A stretch of DNA of 64,000 nt from Geodermatophilus arenarius (lineage in GTDB: Bacteria; Actinomycetota; Actinomycetes; Mycobacteriales; Geodermatophilaceae), in assembly GCF_042654585.1 (NCBI RefSeq), contig NZ_JBHSGR010000001.1, positions 186,001 to 250,000 on the forward strand, in the 5' to 3' direction. Below, piece by piece: positions 16,519-25,660 of this stretch. The notes below the pieces were generated by a model. The model did not search any database. It was not told the origin of the DNA and saw only the letters and a program-made list of their open reading frames with translations. Position 1 is the first letter of the stretch; the number at the start of each line of letters is the position of its first letter. The translations under genes were made by a program, and so were the position numbers.

Positions 16519-17697
16519 GTGAGTGATGTCCGTGTCGCGGTGATCGGCGCCGGGGTCTGCGGGCTGTCCACCGCCACGGAGCTGCAGGACCTCGGCGTCG
16601 GGGACGTGGTCGTCCTCGACGCCGGCCACCCCGGCGACGGGTCGTCCGGGCTGTCCGTCGGCATGGTCGAGACCCAGTACGTCGAGGCCGCCGACATCGC
16701 GGTCCGGGCGCACGGCCGTCGCCACTACGACCGCCTGGAACGCGACCACGGGCTGACCTTCGTCCGCGGCGGCTACCTGCGCACCGCCCGCAGCGCGGCG
16801 GACCTCGACGCCTACGGGCGCAGCATCGAGCGGCAGCGCGCCGCCGGCGTGCCCGACGCCGAGGTCCTGACCCCGGCCGAGATCGCCCGGCGGTGGCCGC
16901 ACCTGGTGGTCGACGACCTCGTCGGCGGGCTCTTCGGCCCCTCGGACGGGCACATCGACGGCTACGAGTACTGCACGCTGGCCGCCCGGCTCGTCCGGGA
17001 GCGGGGCGGGCGGGTCCTGACGAACGAGCGGCTGGTCGGCGCCGAGGCGTCGTCGGGCGGGTGGACGCTGCGGACCCCCCGCCGGACGGTCGAGGCCGAC
17101 GTCGTGGTCAACGCCGCGGGCCCGTGGGCGGGCGCGGTCGGCGACCTGCTCGGGGCGCCGGTGCCGCTGGTCCCGCAGCTGCACGGCGCGGTGACCATCG
17201 AGCTGACCGAGCCGCTCACCCCGCTGCTGCCCTTCGTCATGGACTACGTGCCCGGGTCCGGACGGGCCGGCGTCTACTTCCGCTCCGAGCGCGCCGACCA
17301 GCTCATCGCGGGGCTGCACGTGGAGGAGGCGGTCGCCGACGCCGTCTCGCCCGACGTGCCCCTCGGCCGGGTCGACGACGCCTTCCTGGAGGAGCTCGTC
17401 GAGCGGCTGACCGAGCGACTCGCCGACACCGACGGCGCGGCGATCGGGCGCAGCTGGACCGGTCTCTACCCGATGACGCCCGACCACCGGCCGATCGTCG
17501 GGCGCCACCCCTCCCGCGCCGACGTCGTCTGCGCCGTCGGCGGCGGCGGCAACGGCATCCAGCTCGCCCCCGCCATCGGCCGGGTCGCCGCCGAGGCGCT
17601 CGTCGGCGTCCCCGAGCCGACCTTCGCCGCCACCGACCCGGGCTGGGACCCGGCCCGTCTGGCGCCGGCGGCGCCGGCCGCCACCCAGGCCCCCTGA
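16519..17697 (+). CDS. DAO-family FAD-dependent amino acid/amine dehydrogenase
   Basis: A 392-residue flavoprotein with RVAVIGAGVCGLSTATELQDL at the N-terminus, SSGLSVGMVETQYVEA, GPSDGHIDGYEYCTLAARL, VVNAAGPWAGAVGDLLG, and a C-terminal FAD site AVGGGGNGIQLAPAIGRVAA. The pattern is that of sarcosine oxidase/glycine oxidase-like enzymes, which oxidise amino acids or secondary amines. GTG 16519 has GAGGAG upstream. It is the first gene of a seven-gene plus-strand operon whose products would take up an amino compound, oxidatively deaminate it and process the aldehyde. Confidence 0.9.
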   Translation: MSDVRVAVIGAGVCGLSTATELQDLGVGDVVVLDAGHPGDGSSGLSVGMVETQYVEAADIAVRAHGRRHYDRLERDHGLTFVRGGYLRTARSAADLDAYGRSIERQRAAGVPDAEVLTPAEIARRWPHLVVDDLVGGLFGPSDGHIDGYEYCTLAARLVRERGGRVLTNERLVGAEASSGGWTLRTPRRTVEADVVVNAAGPWAGAVGDLLGAPVPLVPQLHGAVTIELTEPLTPLLPFVMDYVPGSGRAGVYFRSERADQLIAGLHVEEAVADAVSPDVPLGRVDDAFLEELVERLTERLADTDGAAIGRSWTGLYPMTPDHRPIVGRHPSRADVVCAVGGGGNGIQLAPAIGRVAAEALVGVPEPTFAATDPGWDPARLAPAAPAATQAP

Positions 17698-17735
17698 CCG
17701 CCCCGTCCGATCCCCCGCACGCAAGGAGAGTCCCG

Positions 17736-19271
17736 GTGACCACCAAGCTCGACTACGGATCGACCGACCTCGGCGACGCCGACCTCGACGCCCGCTTCGA
17801 GGCCGCCCTCGCCGAGGCCCGCAAGGGCAGCGAGGTGCTCGCCCACGTCATCGCCGGGCGGCCCGACGAGCGCGGCGCGACGTTCACCCGCGAGGACCCC
17901 TGCGCGCCCGGGACCGTGGTCGCCACCGCGCGCACCGCCGACAGCGCCGTGGTCGCCGACGCCGTGGCCGCCGCCCGCGCCGCGACCCGGGGCTGGCGGA
18001 CGACGCCCGCCGCGGACCGCATCGCGGCGCTGCGGCAGGCGAAGGCCGGGTTCGCCGACCGCGCCGCCGAGATCGCCGGCGTCGTCTCGGCCGAGACCGG
18101 CAAGACCCGGCTCGAGGCGCTGGCCGAGGCCCAGGAGGCCGTCGACCTCGTCGAGCACTACTGCGCCGAGATGGAGCGCAACGACGGCTTCGTCACCCCC
18201 CTGCGGTCGGCACCGGGCGAGCGCAACACCGACGTCCTGCGCCCCTTCGGCGTCTTCGCCGTCATCGCGCCCTTCAACTTCCCCGTCGCCCTGGCCGTCA
18301 ACATGGCCGCGGCCGCGCTGGTCACCGGCAACACCGTCGTCGCCAAGCCGTCGGACAAGACGCCGCGCTCCACGGCGCTGGCGTGGGAGATCCTGGGCGC
18401 GGCGCTGCCCGCCGGCGTGCTGAACGTCGTGCACGGCGGCGCGGACACCGGCCGCGAGCTGGCCGGCGCCGCCGTCGACGGGATCGCCTTCACCGGCTCG
18501 GCCGCCGTCGGCTGGCAGCTGGTCCGCGAGCTGGGTCAGGGCGCGTACGCCCGGCCGGTGCTCGCCGAGATGGGCGGCAGCAACCCCGCGATCGTCACCG
18601 CCACCGCCGACCTCGACGACGCCGCGCACGGCATCGCCCGCTCCGCGTTCGGCCTGTCGGGCCAGAAGTGCAGCGCCTGCCGCCGCGTGGTCGTCGACCG
18701 CCGCGTCGCCGACGAGCTCGTCGCCAAGCTCGCCGCGGCGGCCGAGGCGATCGTCGTCGGCGACCCGGCCGACCCGCGCACCGGCATGGGCCCGGTCGCC
18801 GACGACGCCGTCAGCCGCCGCATCGACGACGCCCTCGCCGCGGCGGCGCGCGACGGCCGGGTGGTCACCGGCGGCCGCGCCGAGGAGCGCAGCGGCAACT
18901 TCTACCGCCCGGTCGTCGTCGCCGACCTGCCGCTGGGCCACCCGCTGACCCGCGAGGAGCTGTTCGCGCCGTTCGTCACCGTCACCGCGGTGGACGGGTT
19001 CGACGAGGCGATCGCGGAGGCCAACGCCGTCGACTACGGCCTGTCGGCCGGCGTCTTCACCGGCGACCAGGACGAGGTCGACCGCTTCCTCGACGAGATC
19101 GAGGCCGGCGTCGTCTACGTCAACCGGCGTGCGGGCGCGACCACCGGCGCCTGGCCCGGCATCCAGTCCTTCTGCGGCTGGAAGGCCAGCGGCTCGTCCG
19201 GCAAGGGCGGCCTGGGCCCCTGGTACCTGCCCGGCTTCATGCGCGAGCAGTCGCGCACCGTCGCCGGCTGA
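17736..19271 (+). CDS. Aldehyde dehydrogenase, glutamate-semialdehyde (P5C) dehydrogenase-like
   Basis: A 511-residue NAD(P)-dependent aldehyde dehydrogenase. The proton-relay Glu lies in AEMGGSNPAIV and the nucleophilic Cys in FGLSGQKCSACRRVVVDRR, a form seen in RocA/PutA-type 1-pyrroline-5-carboxylate dehydrogenases. The cofactor region is VIAPFNFPVALAVNMAAAAL and VAKPSDKTPRSTALAWEIL, and the family tail is CGWKASGSSGKGGLGPWYL. It probably oxidises a semialdehyde of an amino or dicarboxylic acid made by the neighbouring DAO or aminotransferase enzymes. GTG 17736 follows AAGGAGAG. It starts 38 bases after the DAO gene. Confidence 0.9.
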   Translation: MTTKLDYGSTDLGDADLDARFEAALAEARKGSEVLAHVIAGRPDERGATFTREDPCAPGTVVATARTADSAVVADAVAAARAATRGWRTTPAADRIAALRQAKAGFADRAAEIAGVVSAETGKTRLEALAEAQEAVDLVEHYCAEMERNDGFVTPLRSAPGERNTDVLRPFGVFAVIAPFNFPVALAVNMAAAALVTGNTVVAKPSDKTPRSTALAWEILGAALPAGVLNVVHGGADTGRELAGAAVDGIAFTGSAAVGWQLVRELGQGAYARPVLAEMGGSNPAIVTATADLDDAAHGIARSAFGLSGQKCSACRRVVVDRRVADELVAKLAAAAEAIVVGDPADPRTGMGPVADDAVSRRIDDALAAAARDGRVVTGGRAEERSGNFYRPVVVADLPLGHPLTREELFAPFVTVTAVDGFDEAIAEANAVDYGLSAGVFTGDQDEVDRFLDEIEAGVVYVNRRAGATTGAWPGIQSFCGWKASGSSGKGGLGPWYLPGFMREQSRTVAG

Positions 19272-19302
19272 CCGACCCGACCCCACCGACCGAGGAGGCA
19301 CC

Positions 19303-20463
19303 GTGACGGTCGCCGAGCTCCGGGACCGCGCCCGCCGCGTCATGCCGGGCGGCAACACCCGCAGCACGCTCTTCGTGCCGCCGCACCCGCCGTACGCGGT
19401 GTCCGGCAGCGGCTGCGTCGTCACCGACGCCACCGGGCACCAGGTCGTCGACTGCAACAACAACTACACGGCGCTGATCCACGGCCACGCCCACCCCGAG
19501 CTGGTCGCGGTGGCCACCGAGGCAGTGGCCGCCGGGTCCGCCTTCGGGTTGCCGACGGAGTCCGAGGTGGTCTGCGCCGAGCTGCTGCGGGAGCGGGTGG
19601 GCCTGCCGAGCTGGCGGTTCTGCAACTCCGGCACCGAGGCCGTGATGATGGCGCTGCGCGGCGCCCGCGCGGCCACCGGCCGCGACCTGGTGGTCCGCTT
19701 CGCCGGCAGCTACCACGGCACCTACGACGCCGTCGTCGACCCCACCGCCCCGGGCGTCCCCGGCAGCGTGGCCGAGGCCGTGGTGACCCTCCCGCAGGGC
19801 GACGCGGGGGCCTTCGCCGACCTGATGCGGGCCCGGGGCGGCGAGGTGGCCGCCGTCCTCGTCGACCTCATGCCCAACCGGGCCGGGCTGCGGCCGGCGG
19901 ACCCGTCGTTCGTCGAGCTGGTGGCCGCGCTGACCCGCGGGGCGGGCGCGCTGCTGGTCGTCGACGAGGTCATCACCCTGCGGCTGGAGGTCGGTGGCCT
20001 GCACAGCCGCTACGGCGTCGAACCCGACCTGGTCACCGTCGGCAAGGTCGTCGGCGGCGGGTTCCCGGTGGGCGGCGTCGGCGGGCGCCGCGAGGTCCTC
20101 GACGCCTTCAGCCCGCTCGCCGACGGCGCGGTCAGCTGGGGCGGCACCTTCAGCGCCAACCCGGTGACCATGCGCACCGGCACGGCGGCCCTGCGGCTCT
20201 TCGGCGCCGACGAGGTGGCCGCCCTCAACGCCCGCGGCGACCGGCTGCGGGAGGAGCTCGCCGCCCGCGGTGTCGCGGTCAGCGGCTCGGGCTCGCTGGT
20301 CCGGCTCCTGCTGCCCGACCCGGGCGCCACCTGGTGGCGCCTCTACGAGCGGGGGGTGCTGGCCGGCACCAACGGCCTGCTCGCCCTCTCGACCCCGATG
20401 ACCGACGACGACGTGGACACCGTCCGCGACGCCGTCCTCGCCGCTGTGGAGGTGGCCGCGTGA
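19303..20463 (+). CDS. Class III aminotransferase (glutamate-1-semialdehyde aminomutase-like)
   Basis: A 386-residue fold-type I PLP enzyme. RRVMPGGNTRSTLFVPPHPP opens as in glutamate-1-semialdehyde 2,1-aminomutase relatives; RFCNSGTEAVMMALRGARAA, FAGSYHGTYDAV, VVDEVITLRLEVGGLHSRYG and the PLP lysine in VTVGKVVGGGFPVGG follow. It is not the haem-pathway hemL: its setting is catabolic and its sequence is shorter (hemL is about 430). It likely transaminates or isomerises an amino aldehyde/acid. GAGGAGG precedes GTG 19303, and the stop overlaps the ABC ATPase start (GTGA). Confidence 0.88.
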   Translation: MTVAELRDRARRVMPGGNTRSTLFVPPHPPYAVSGSGCVVTDATGHQVVDCNNNYTALIHGHAHPELVAVATEAVAAGSAFGLPTESEVVCAELLRERVGLPSWRFCNSGTEAVMMALRGARAATGRDLVVRFAGSYHGTYDAVVDPTAPGVPGSVAEAVVTLPQGDAGAFADLMRARGGEVAAVLVDLMPNRAGLRPADPSFVELVAALTRGAGALLVVDEVITLRLEVGGLHSRYGVEPDLVTVGKVVGGGFPVGGVGGRREVLDAFSPLADGAVSWGGTFSANPVTMRTGTAALRLFGADEVAALNARGDRLREELAARGVAVSGSGSLVRLLLPDPGATWWRLYERGVLAGTNGLLALSTPMTDDDVDTVRDAVLAAVEVAA

Positions 20464-21224
20464 GCGCCGTGGCGCAGGAACCCGTCGTCGTCCTCGACCG
20501 GATCCACAAGCAGTTCGGCGACCTCGTGGTCGTCAAGGACGTCTCGCTGTCGGTCGCCCGCGGCGAGGTCGTGGCGATCATCGGCCCCAGCGGGTCGGGC
20601 AAGAGCACGCTGCTGCGCTGCATCAACCTGCTCGAGCGGGCCGACTCCGGCCGCGTCGAGGTGGTCGGCCGGGCGGTCGAGCCCGGCGCCGGCGTCTCCC
20701 ACCGCGACCTCGCCGCCCTGCGCCGCAACGTCGGCATGGTCTTCCAGTCGTTCAACCTGTTCCCGCACATGACCGTGCTGCGCAACGTCTCCCTCCCGCA
20801 GGAGCGGGTGCTCGGCCGCAGCCGCGCCGAGGCCGACGAGCGCTCCCGGCAGCTGCTCGAGCGGGTGGGCCTCGGCGCCAAGGCCGACACCTACCCCTCC
20901 CGCTGCTCCGGCGGTCAGCAGCAGCGGGTCGCGATCGCCCGCGCCCTGGCCCTCGACCCGGAGGTCATGCTCTTCGACGAGCCGACGTCCGCGCTGGACC
21001 CGGAGCTGGGCCTGGAGGTCCTCGCCGTCATGCGCGAGCTGGCCGCCGACGGCATGACCATGGTCGTCGTCACCCACGAGATCCACTTCGCGGCCGACGT
21101 CGCCGACCGCGTCGTGGTCATGGCCGACGGCGCGATCCTCGAGGAGGGCAGCCCCGAGCAGGTGCTGCGCACGCCGGCCACCGACCGTGCCCGGCGCTTC
21201 CTCAGCGCGGTGGTCGACCGCTGA
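20460..21224 (+). CDS. Polar amino acid ABC transporter, ATP-binding subunit (GlnQ type)
   Basis: A 254-residue ABC ATPase of the polar amino acid uptake family. Walker A is GPSGSGKSTLLRCINLLE, the Q-loop is GMVFQSFNLFPHMTV, the signature is CSGGQQQRVAIARAL, and Walker B is VMLFDEPTSALDPELG, followed by the switch His in VVVTHEI. It drives import through the two permeases encoded next. GTG 20460 overlaps the aminotransferase stop by 4 bases and the stop overlaps the first permease by 1 base. Confidence 0.95.
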   Translation: MSAVAQEPVVVLDRIHKQFGDLVVVKDVSLSVARGEVVAIIGPSGSGKSTLLRCINLLERADSGRVEVVGRAVEPGAGVSHRDLAALRRNVGMVFQSFNLFPHMTVLRNVSLPQERVLGRSRAEADERSRQLLERVGLGAKADTYPSRCSGGQQQRVAIARALALDPEVMLFDEPTSALDPELGLEVLAVMRELAADGMTMVVVTHEIHFAADVADRVVVMADGAILEEGSPEQVLRTPATDRARRFLSAVVDR

Positions 21225-21862
21225 TGGACGTCCTCGAGGCTGTGCTGCTCGGGGTGCCGGTCACCCTGCTGGTCACGGTCCTGGCGTTCGCGCTGGGCGC
21301 CGTGCTGGCGGTGCCCCTGGCGGCGGCCCGGCGGTCGCGGGTGACGCCGGTCCGCTGGCTGGGCCGCGTCGTCATCGACGTCGTCCGCGGGATCCCGCCG
21401 GTGGTCTGGCTGTTCCTCATCTTCTTCGGCCTGGGCAGGGACCTGATCCGGCTCGAGCCGATCGAGGCCGGGGTGATCGGGCTCGGGATCATCTCCGCCG
21501 GCTACCTGGCCGAGATCTACCGCGGTGGGCTGTCCGCCGTGCACCGCGGGCAGTGGGAGGCCGCCTCGGCGCTGGGGATGGGCGGCAGCGACACGCTGGT
21601 CCGCATCGTGGCGCCGCAGGCGTTCCGGGTCTCGCTGCCCGCCGCGACCACCTACGCGATCAGCCTGCTCAAGGACTCCACGATCGTCTCGGCGATCGGC
21701 GTCACCGAGATCCTTTTCCGGGCCACGCAGAGCGCCCGGTCGATGGGGGCGGGACTCACCCCGTTCTTCGTCGCCGCGGCGGTCTACATCCTGCTCAGCG
21801 CGCCGCTGGCCTGGCTGTCCCGCGGCCTCGACGCACGACTCCGGGCGCGGGTGGCGCGATGA
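21224..21862 (+). CDS. Polar amino acid ABC transporter permease 1 (HisM/GlnP type)
   Basis: A 212-residue membrane subunit with five or so helices. The ATPase-docking EAA loop reads GQWEAASALGMGGSDTLVRI followed by VAPQAFRVSLPAATTY, and SAGYLAEIYRGGLSAVHRG is the preceding family motif. It pairs with the second permease to form the channel. The ATG overlaps the ATPase stop (TGATG) and the stop overlaps the next ATG (ATGA). Confidence 0.93.
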   Translation: MDVLEAVLLGVPVTLLVTVLAFALGAVLAVPLAAARRSRVTPVRWLGRVVIDVVRGIPPVVWLFLIFFGLGRDLIRLEPIEAGVIGLGIISAGYLAEIYRGGLSAVHRGQWEAASALGMGGSDTLVRIVAPQAFRVSLPAATTYAISLLKDSTIVSAIGVTEILFRATQSARSMGAGLTPFFVAAAVYILLSAPLAWLSRGLDARLRARVAR

Positions 21863-22515
21863 CCGGCCTGCTGACCTCGTGGGGCGACTGGCTGCCCCGG
21901 CTGCTGGAGGGCCTGCTCACCAGCCTGCAGCTCACCGTGGTGAGCCTGCTGATCGGGGTGCCGCTCGGCCTGGCGCTCGCCCTGCTCAGCTCGGCGCGCA
22001 ACCGGGCGGTGCGGTGGACGGCCATCGGCCTGGTGGAGATCGGCCGCGGCACGCCGGCGCTGGTCATGCTGCAGTTCGTCTACTACGGGCTGCCCTCGGC
22101 CGGGCTGTCCCTGACCGCCTTCGTCTCCGCCATCGCGGCGCTGTCGCTCACCACGGCCGGCTACACCAGCGAGATCCTCCGCGGCGGCCTGCAGGCCGTG
22201 CCGGCCGGGGAGACCGAGGCGGCCGGTGCCCTGGGCATGTCGCGCCGGGACACGCTCCGCTACGTCATCGTCCCGCAGGGGGTCCGGATCGCCCTGCCGT
22301 CGCTCATGGGCTTCGCGATCCTGATCTTCCAGGCCACGTCGCTGACCTTCACGATCTCGGTCGTCGAGCTGCTCAGCCAGGCCTACTCCATCGGCGCGGC
22401 GACCTTCCGCTACCTCGACGTCCTCGTGCTGGCCGGGCTGCTCTACCTGGCCGTGACGATCCCCGCCGGCTGGCTGACCAACGGCACAGAACGGCGGCTG
22501 TCCCGCCACCTCTGA
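21859..22515 (+). CDS. Polar amino acid ABC transporter permease 2 (HisM/GlnP type)
   Basis: A 218-residue paralogue of the preceding gene. TTAGYTSEILRGGLQAVPAG and GETEAAGALGMSRRDTLRYV followed by IVPQGVRIALPSL form the EAA docking loop. N-terminal LLEGLLTSLQLTVVSLLIGV is the first helix. The two permeases are distinct, so the channel is a heterodimer. An 80-base gap with a fresh ribosome-binding site precedes the binding-protein gene. Confidence 0.93.
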   Translation: MTGLLTSWGDWLPRLLEGLLTSLQLTVVSLLIGVPLGLALALLSSARNRAVRWTAIGLVEIGRGTPALVMLQFVYYGLPSAGLSLTAFVSAIAALSLTTAGYTSEILRGGLQAVPAGETEAAGALGMSRRDTLRYVIVPQGVRIALPSLMGFAILIFQATSLTFTISVVELLSQAYSIGAATFRYLDVLVLAGLLYLAVTIPAGWLTNGTERRLSRHL

Positions 22516-22595
22516 CGGCACCACCCGCTCCACCCACCGCACCGCAGCGCGACGGCGATCCCGCCGTCGGGCCCGTTCGTCCTGAGGAGATCACC

Positions 22596-23432
22596 GTGAA
22601 GACGCACCGCCTGAGCGCCGCCGTCCTCGCCCTCGGTTCCGCCGTGGCCCTCGTGGGCTGCGGATCGGACCCGGCCGGCGAGGTGGCGGCCGACTGCGAG
22701 CCCGCCCACCAGTTCGAGACGGTCGAGGAGGGCGTGCTCACCGTCGCCCTGACCAACACCCCGCCCTACTCCTTCGAGGAGGGCGGCCAGGCCGAGGGCA
22801 TCGACAGCGACATCCTCAAGGAGATCGCCGCCGACGAGTGCCTGACGATCGAGTACGAGGCCTACACCTACGCCACCGCGGTCCCGGCCGTGGAGACCGG
22901 CCGGGTCGACGTCGCGGTCGGCGGCTTCTACCGGACCGCCGCGCGCGGCGACGTGGTCACCCTGAGCGCCCCCGTGTACCTCGACGAGCTCACCGTGATG
23001 TCGGCCGACGGCGTCTCGACCGTCGACGACCTCATCGGCAAGCAGGTGGGCACCGTGGAGGGCTACCTCTGGGTCGACGCGCTGCGCGAGCTGCTCGGCG
23101 ACAGCCTGCGGACCTACCCCGACTCGCTCAGCCTCGCCCAGGACCTGACCGCCGGGCGCCTGGACATCGGCCTGGACGGCTACGGCGCCGCGGCGCAGTC
23201 CACCGAGGGCACCGACTTCCGGATCGAGGTCCTCGAGACCGACCCGCGGGTCCCCGCGACCGAGGAGCCCTCGCAGACGAGCCTGCTGCTCGACCCGAGC
23301 AACGACGCCCTGGCCACGGCGATCGACGAGCACGTCACGCAGATGCGCGCGGACGGCTCGCTGGTCGAGATCCTCGAGGCCAACGGGCTGCCGGCGTCGG
23401 CCGCCGAGGTGGGCGACCCCCGGCTGATCTGA
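22596..23432 (+). CDS. Amino acid ABC transporter substrate-binding lipoprotein
   Basis: A 278-residue periplasmic-binding-protein-type lipoprotein. The signal peptide ends in the lipobox ALVGCGSDP, so Cys about 24 is lipidated and the protein is anchored outside the membrane. The family 3 solute-binding fold is seen in VLTVALTNTPPYSFEEGG, GIDSDILKEIAADECLTIEY, VETGRVDVAVGGFYRTAAR and GKQVGTVEGYLW. It should capture the amino compound handled by the upstream enzymes. A hairpin follows, ending the operon. Confidence 0.93.
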   Translation: MKTHRLSAAVLALGSAVALVGCGSDPAGEVAADCEPAHQFETVEEGVLTVALTNTPPYSFEEGGQAEGIDSDILKEIAADECLTIEYEAYTYATAVPAVETGRVDVAVGGFYRTAARGDVVTLSAPVYLDELTVMSADGVSTVDDLIGKQVGTVEGYLWVDALRELLGDSLRTYPDSLSLAQDLTAGRLDIGLDGYGAAAQSTEGTDFRIEVLETDPRVPATEEPSQTSLLLDPSNDALATAIDEHVTQMRADGSLVEILEANGLPASAAEVGDPRLI

Positions 23433-23449
23433 CGGTCCGCCTGCAGGTC

Positions 23450-23490
23450 AGGGGCCCGTGGTCGCGCTCACCCGTGGCCACGGGCCCTCC
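23450..23490 (+). terminator. Hairpin terminator closing the DAO-ABC operon
   Basis: GGGCCCGTGG (23452-23461) pairs with CCACGGGCCC (23478-23487). It starts about 20 bases after the binding-protein stop codon. Confidence 0.65.
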
Positions 23491-23601
23491 CCGTCTGCCG
23501 GTGGGGTGCCGTGCCGGTCCCCGTCCACGGCGGTGCCGGTCCCCGTGAGCACACGGGGTCGGCCAACCACTCCGCCGGCCGGGCGCCATCCCGGATCGGG
23601 C

Positions 23602-24039
23602 TCACGCGGCGGTGACGCACGCCCACACGTGCTTGCGACCGTCGTCGACCGTCCAGCCGTGCGTGCGGCACAGCCGGGCCACGAGGTGCAGGCCCAGGCC
23701 CCCGTCGACCGGGTCACGGTCGACGGCCGGCACCGGAGGACTCTCGACCGCGGCATCGGTGACGTCGACGAGCCAACCGCCGCTGGCGGCCACGACGCAG
23801 ACGGCGACCGGCGACCGGCCGTGGCGCATGCCGTTGGAGGCCAGCTCCTCGTAGACCAGGAGCAGCTCGTCGACGTCCACCGGCGCGCGGTCTCGCAGCT
23901 CCGCCGTGCGCACCGTCGCCTGGAGCTGGTTCCGGCTCACCGTGAGGTCGACGGGCGTGCACAGCTCCCGTCGCCAGACCGCACGGGCGACGTCGGGCAC
24001 GGTCGGGAGCGGTCGCTGAGTCCACATCACCTGGTCCAT
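23602..24039 (-). CDS. RsbW/SpoIIAB-like HATPase (anti-sigma/regulatory ATP-binding protein)
   Basis: A 145-residue single HATPase_c domain. The N box is VYEELASNGMRHGRSPVAV and the G2-type box is DPVDGGLGLHLVARLCRTHG. Actinobacteria carry many such short kinases that act as anti-sigma factors or partners of PP2C phosphatases. ATG 24039 has GAGGGTGG upstream; ATG 24027 is an alternative. No sigma factor or anti-anti-sigma gene is adjacent, so its target is unknown. The 24040-24397 interval upstream contains no gene. Confidence 0.82.
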   Translation of the reverse strand: MDQVMWTQRPLPTVPDVARAVWRRELCTPVDLTVSRNQLQATVRTAELRDRAPVDVDELLLVYEELASNGMRHGRSPVAVCVVAASGGWLVDVTDAAVESPPVPAVDRDPVDGGLGLHLVARLCRTHGWTVDDGRKHVWACVTAA

Positions 24040-24305
24040 CGGCCACCCTCTGCTCGGGGAGGAGCGAGGCCCCGGACCGATCGGCACGTGTCCGCTCCAG
24101 GCTCCGGCGGTCGGGCAGGGCACAGGGACCCTGCTCCTTGCGGCCGCTGCTGTTCTGTAATCCGAGCGTAGGCCTGCGGGGGTCGGGGCCGCCCGGCCGA
24201 GCGCGTGCTCCACCGGCGAGGGGTGACCCGACACGCTCGGCCCTGTCGCTGCAGTCACGGGGTGCACCAGGAGATGGCGCGTCAGGTGACCGGGTCGGAC
24301 GGGCT

Positions 24306-24322
24306 GAGGGGCTGGGCCCCTC
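24306..24322 (-). terminator. Short hairpin downstream of the DUF4032 gene
   Basis: GAGGGGC and GCCCCTC pair around TGG. It lies about 75 bases past the DUF4032 stop on the minus strand and may terminate that gene. Confidence 0.4.
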
Positions 24323-24397
24323 GCACTGCGGGGGTGGGCCGACGCGGAGCCGGGGGCCAGGGTGCCGAGGGGGGTCCGGAGGACGGTGGAACCGGCC

Positions 24398-25660
24398 CTA
24401 CGAGGAGTCGCTGAGCGGGGCTCGAGCTCCTGGTCGGCGCTGGGGAGGTGGCGGCGTCACCAGGTCGCCGGACACCGCCGGCAGCACCCGGTCGACGTAG
24501 TCCCGCACCGCGGCCTGCATCCCGACGTCCCGGCCGGCCGCCTCGGACAGGAACCACCGGTGCTCGAGGACCTCGTGGAAGATCTCAGCGGCGTCCAGCC
24601 GGCTGCGCAGGTGCGCGGGGACGGCGGCGATCGTCGGCTGGTAGCTCTCGTTCAGCCAGCGGATGGCGGCCGCGGTCTCGGAGACCGGGCCTCCCGCCAC
24701 CTGTTCGAGCGCGGCCCGGTAGCTCACGATGTCGGCGAGGAGGCGGCGGGCCTGCTTCTCCTGGACGTCCAGCCCCGTCCGGCTGAACAGCGCCCGCCGG
24801 CAGTCGCCGGGCTCCGCGACGCGGGTGGTGAGGCGCAGCCGGCTCCCGCCGGCCGGGTCCTCGACGAGCTCCACCTCACCGACGTCGAACCCCAGGTCCT
24901 GGAGCCTGCGGATCCGCCCGGCGACGCGGAGCTGCTGCTCCTCGCGCGACACCACCTCCTCGCTGGTCAGCTGGGCCCACAGCTGCTCGTACCGCGCCAC
25001 CAGGTCGGCCGCCGCCAGTGCCGGGTCGACGTCCTCGGCCAGGGAGCCGCTCTCCCGCAGGGCCGTCAGTTCGCTGACGACCCGGGCGTAGGCGACGTCC
25101 GTGTCGTGGTCCCGCTGGCTCTGGGTGAGCCGCTCGTGCACCTCCCCCGTCTCGGCGTCCACGAGGTAGGCGGCCAGCGTCCCGGCGTCGAAGCGGAACA
25201 GGGTGTTGGCCAGGGAGCAGTCGCCCCACACGATCCCGGCCAGGTGCAGGCGGACCAGCAGCTCCACCTGCGCGTTCATCACCCGGTCGATCAGGTGCGC
25301 GCCCCGCGGGTTGGCGAACAGCGCGAGGAACGACGACGAGTAGTCCAGGAAGCGGGTGACGAGCACCGCCTGCTGGTCGCCGGGCCGGTCGACGACGGCG
25401 CCGACGACCTCGACCGCCGGGATGCCGAGCTCGTGCAGTCGGCGCAGCACCTCGTACTCGCGGCGAGCGGGTCGCTCGGGCAGCTCCTTGAGCGCGAACA
25501 CGCGTCCGGCCTCCGCCACGAACCGGACGACGTGACGGGAGCGCCCGTGCTGCGGGATCTCGACGAGCCGGTCGTCGGTCCACTGCGCGAGCGGGACGTC
25601 CCAGGGCAGGGTGAGCAGATCGGCCGCCGCCTCGGCGGGAGGACTGAACACGAAGCGCAT
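24398..25660 (-). CDS. DUF4032 domain protein with kinase-like N-terminal region
   Basis: A 420-residue protein of a type common and conserved in actinobacteria. The N-terminal part resembles a small kinase-like lobe: FVAEAGRVFALKELPERPAR with a candidate ATP lysine, then LHLAGIVWGDCSLANTLFRF, similar to the GD(x)SxxN catalytic loop of antibiotic/LPS kinases. The C-terminal half (from about residue 225) is the DUF4032 region, with DLGFDVGEVELVEDP and RWLNESYQPTIAAVPAHL. The function is unknown. It is monocistronic. Confidence 0.85.
   Translation of the reverse strand: MRFVFSPPAEAAADLLTLPWDVPLAQWTDDRLVEIPQHGRSRHVVRFVAEAGRVFALKELPERPARREYEVLRRLHELGIPAVEVVGAVVDRPGDQQAVLVTRFLDYSSSFLALFANPRGAHLIDRVMNAQVELLVRLHLAGIVWGDCSLANTLFRFDAGTLAAYLVDAETGEVHERLTQSQRDHDTDVAYARVVSELTALRESGSLAEDVDPALAAADLVARYEQLWAQLTSEEVVSREEQQLRVAGRIRRLQDLGFDVGEVELVEDPAGGSRLRLTTRVAEPGDCRRALFSRTGLDVQEKQARRLLADIVSYRAALEQVAGGPVSETAAAIRWLNESYQPTIAAVPAHLRSRLDAAEIFHEVLEHRWFLSEAAGRDVGMQAAVRDYVDRVLPAVSGDLVTPPPPQRRPGARAPLSDSS

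Noticed and set aside
16893..19271. 792-residue plus-strand frame starting inside the DAO gene
   Set aside because: Its first 281 residues are a shadow of the DAO gene; the real aldehyde dehydrogenase starts at GTG 17736.
19303..20463. hemL (haem pathway glutamate-1-semialdehyde aminomutase)
   Set aside because: It has the family pattern but is shorter than hemL, is embedded in a catabolic ABC operon and has no other haem genes nearby.
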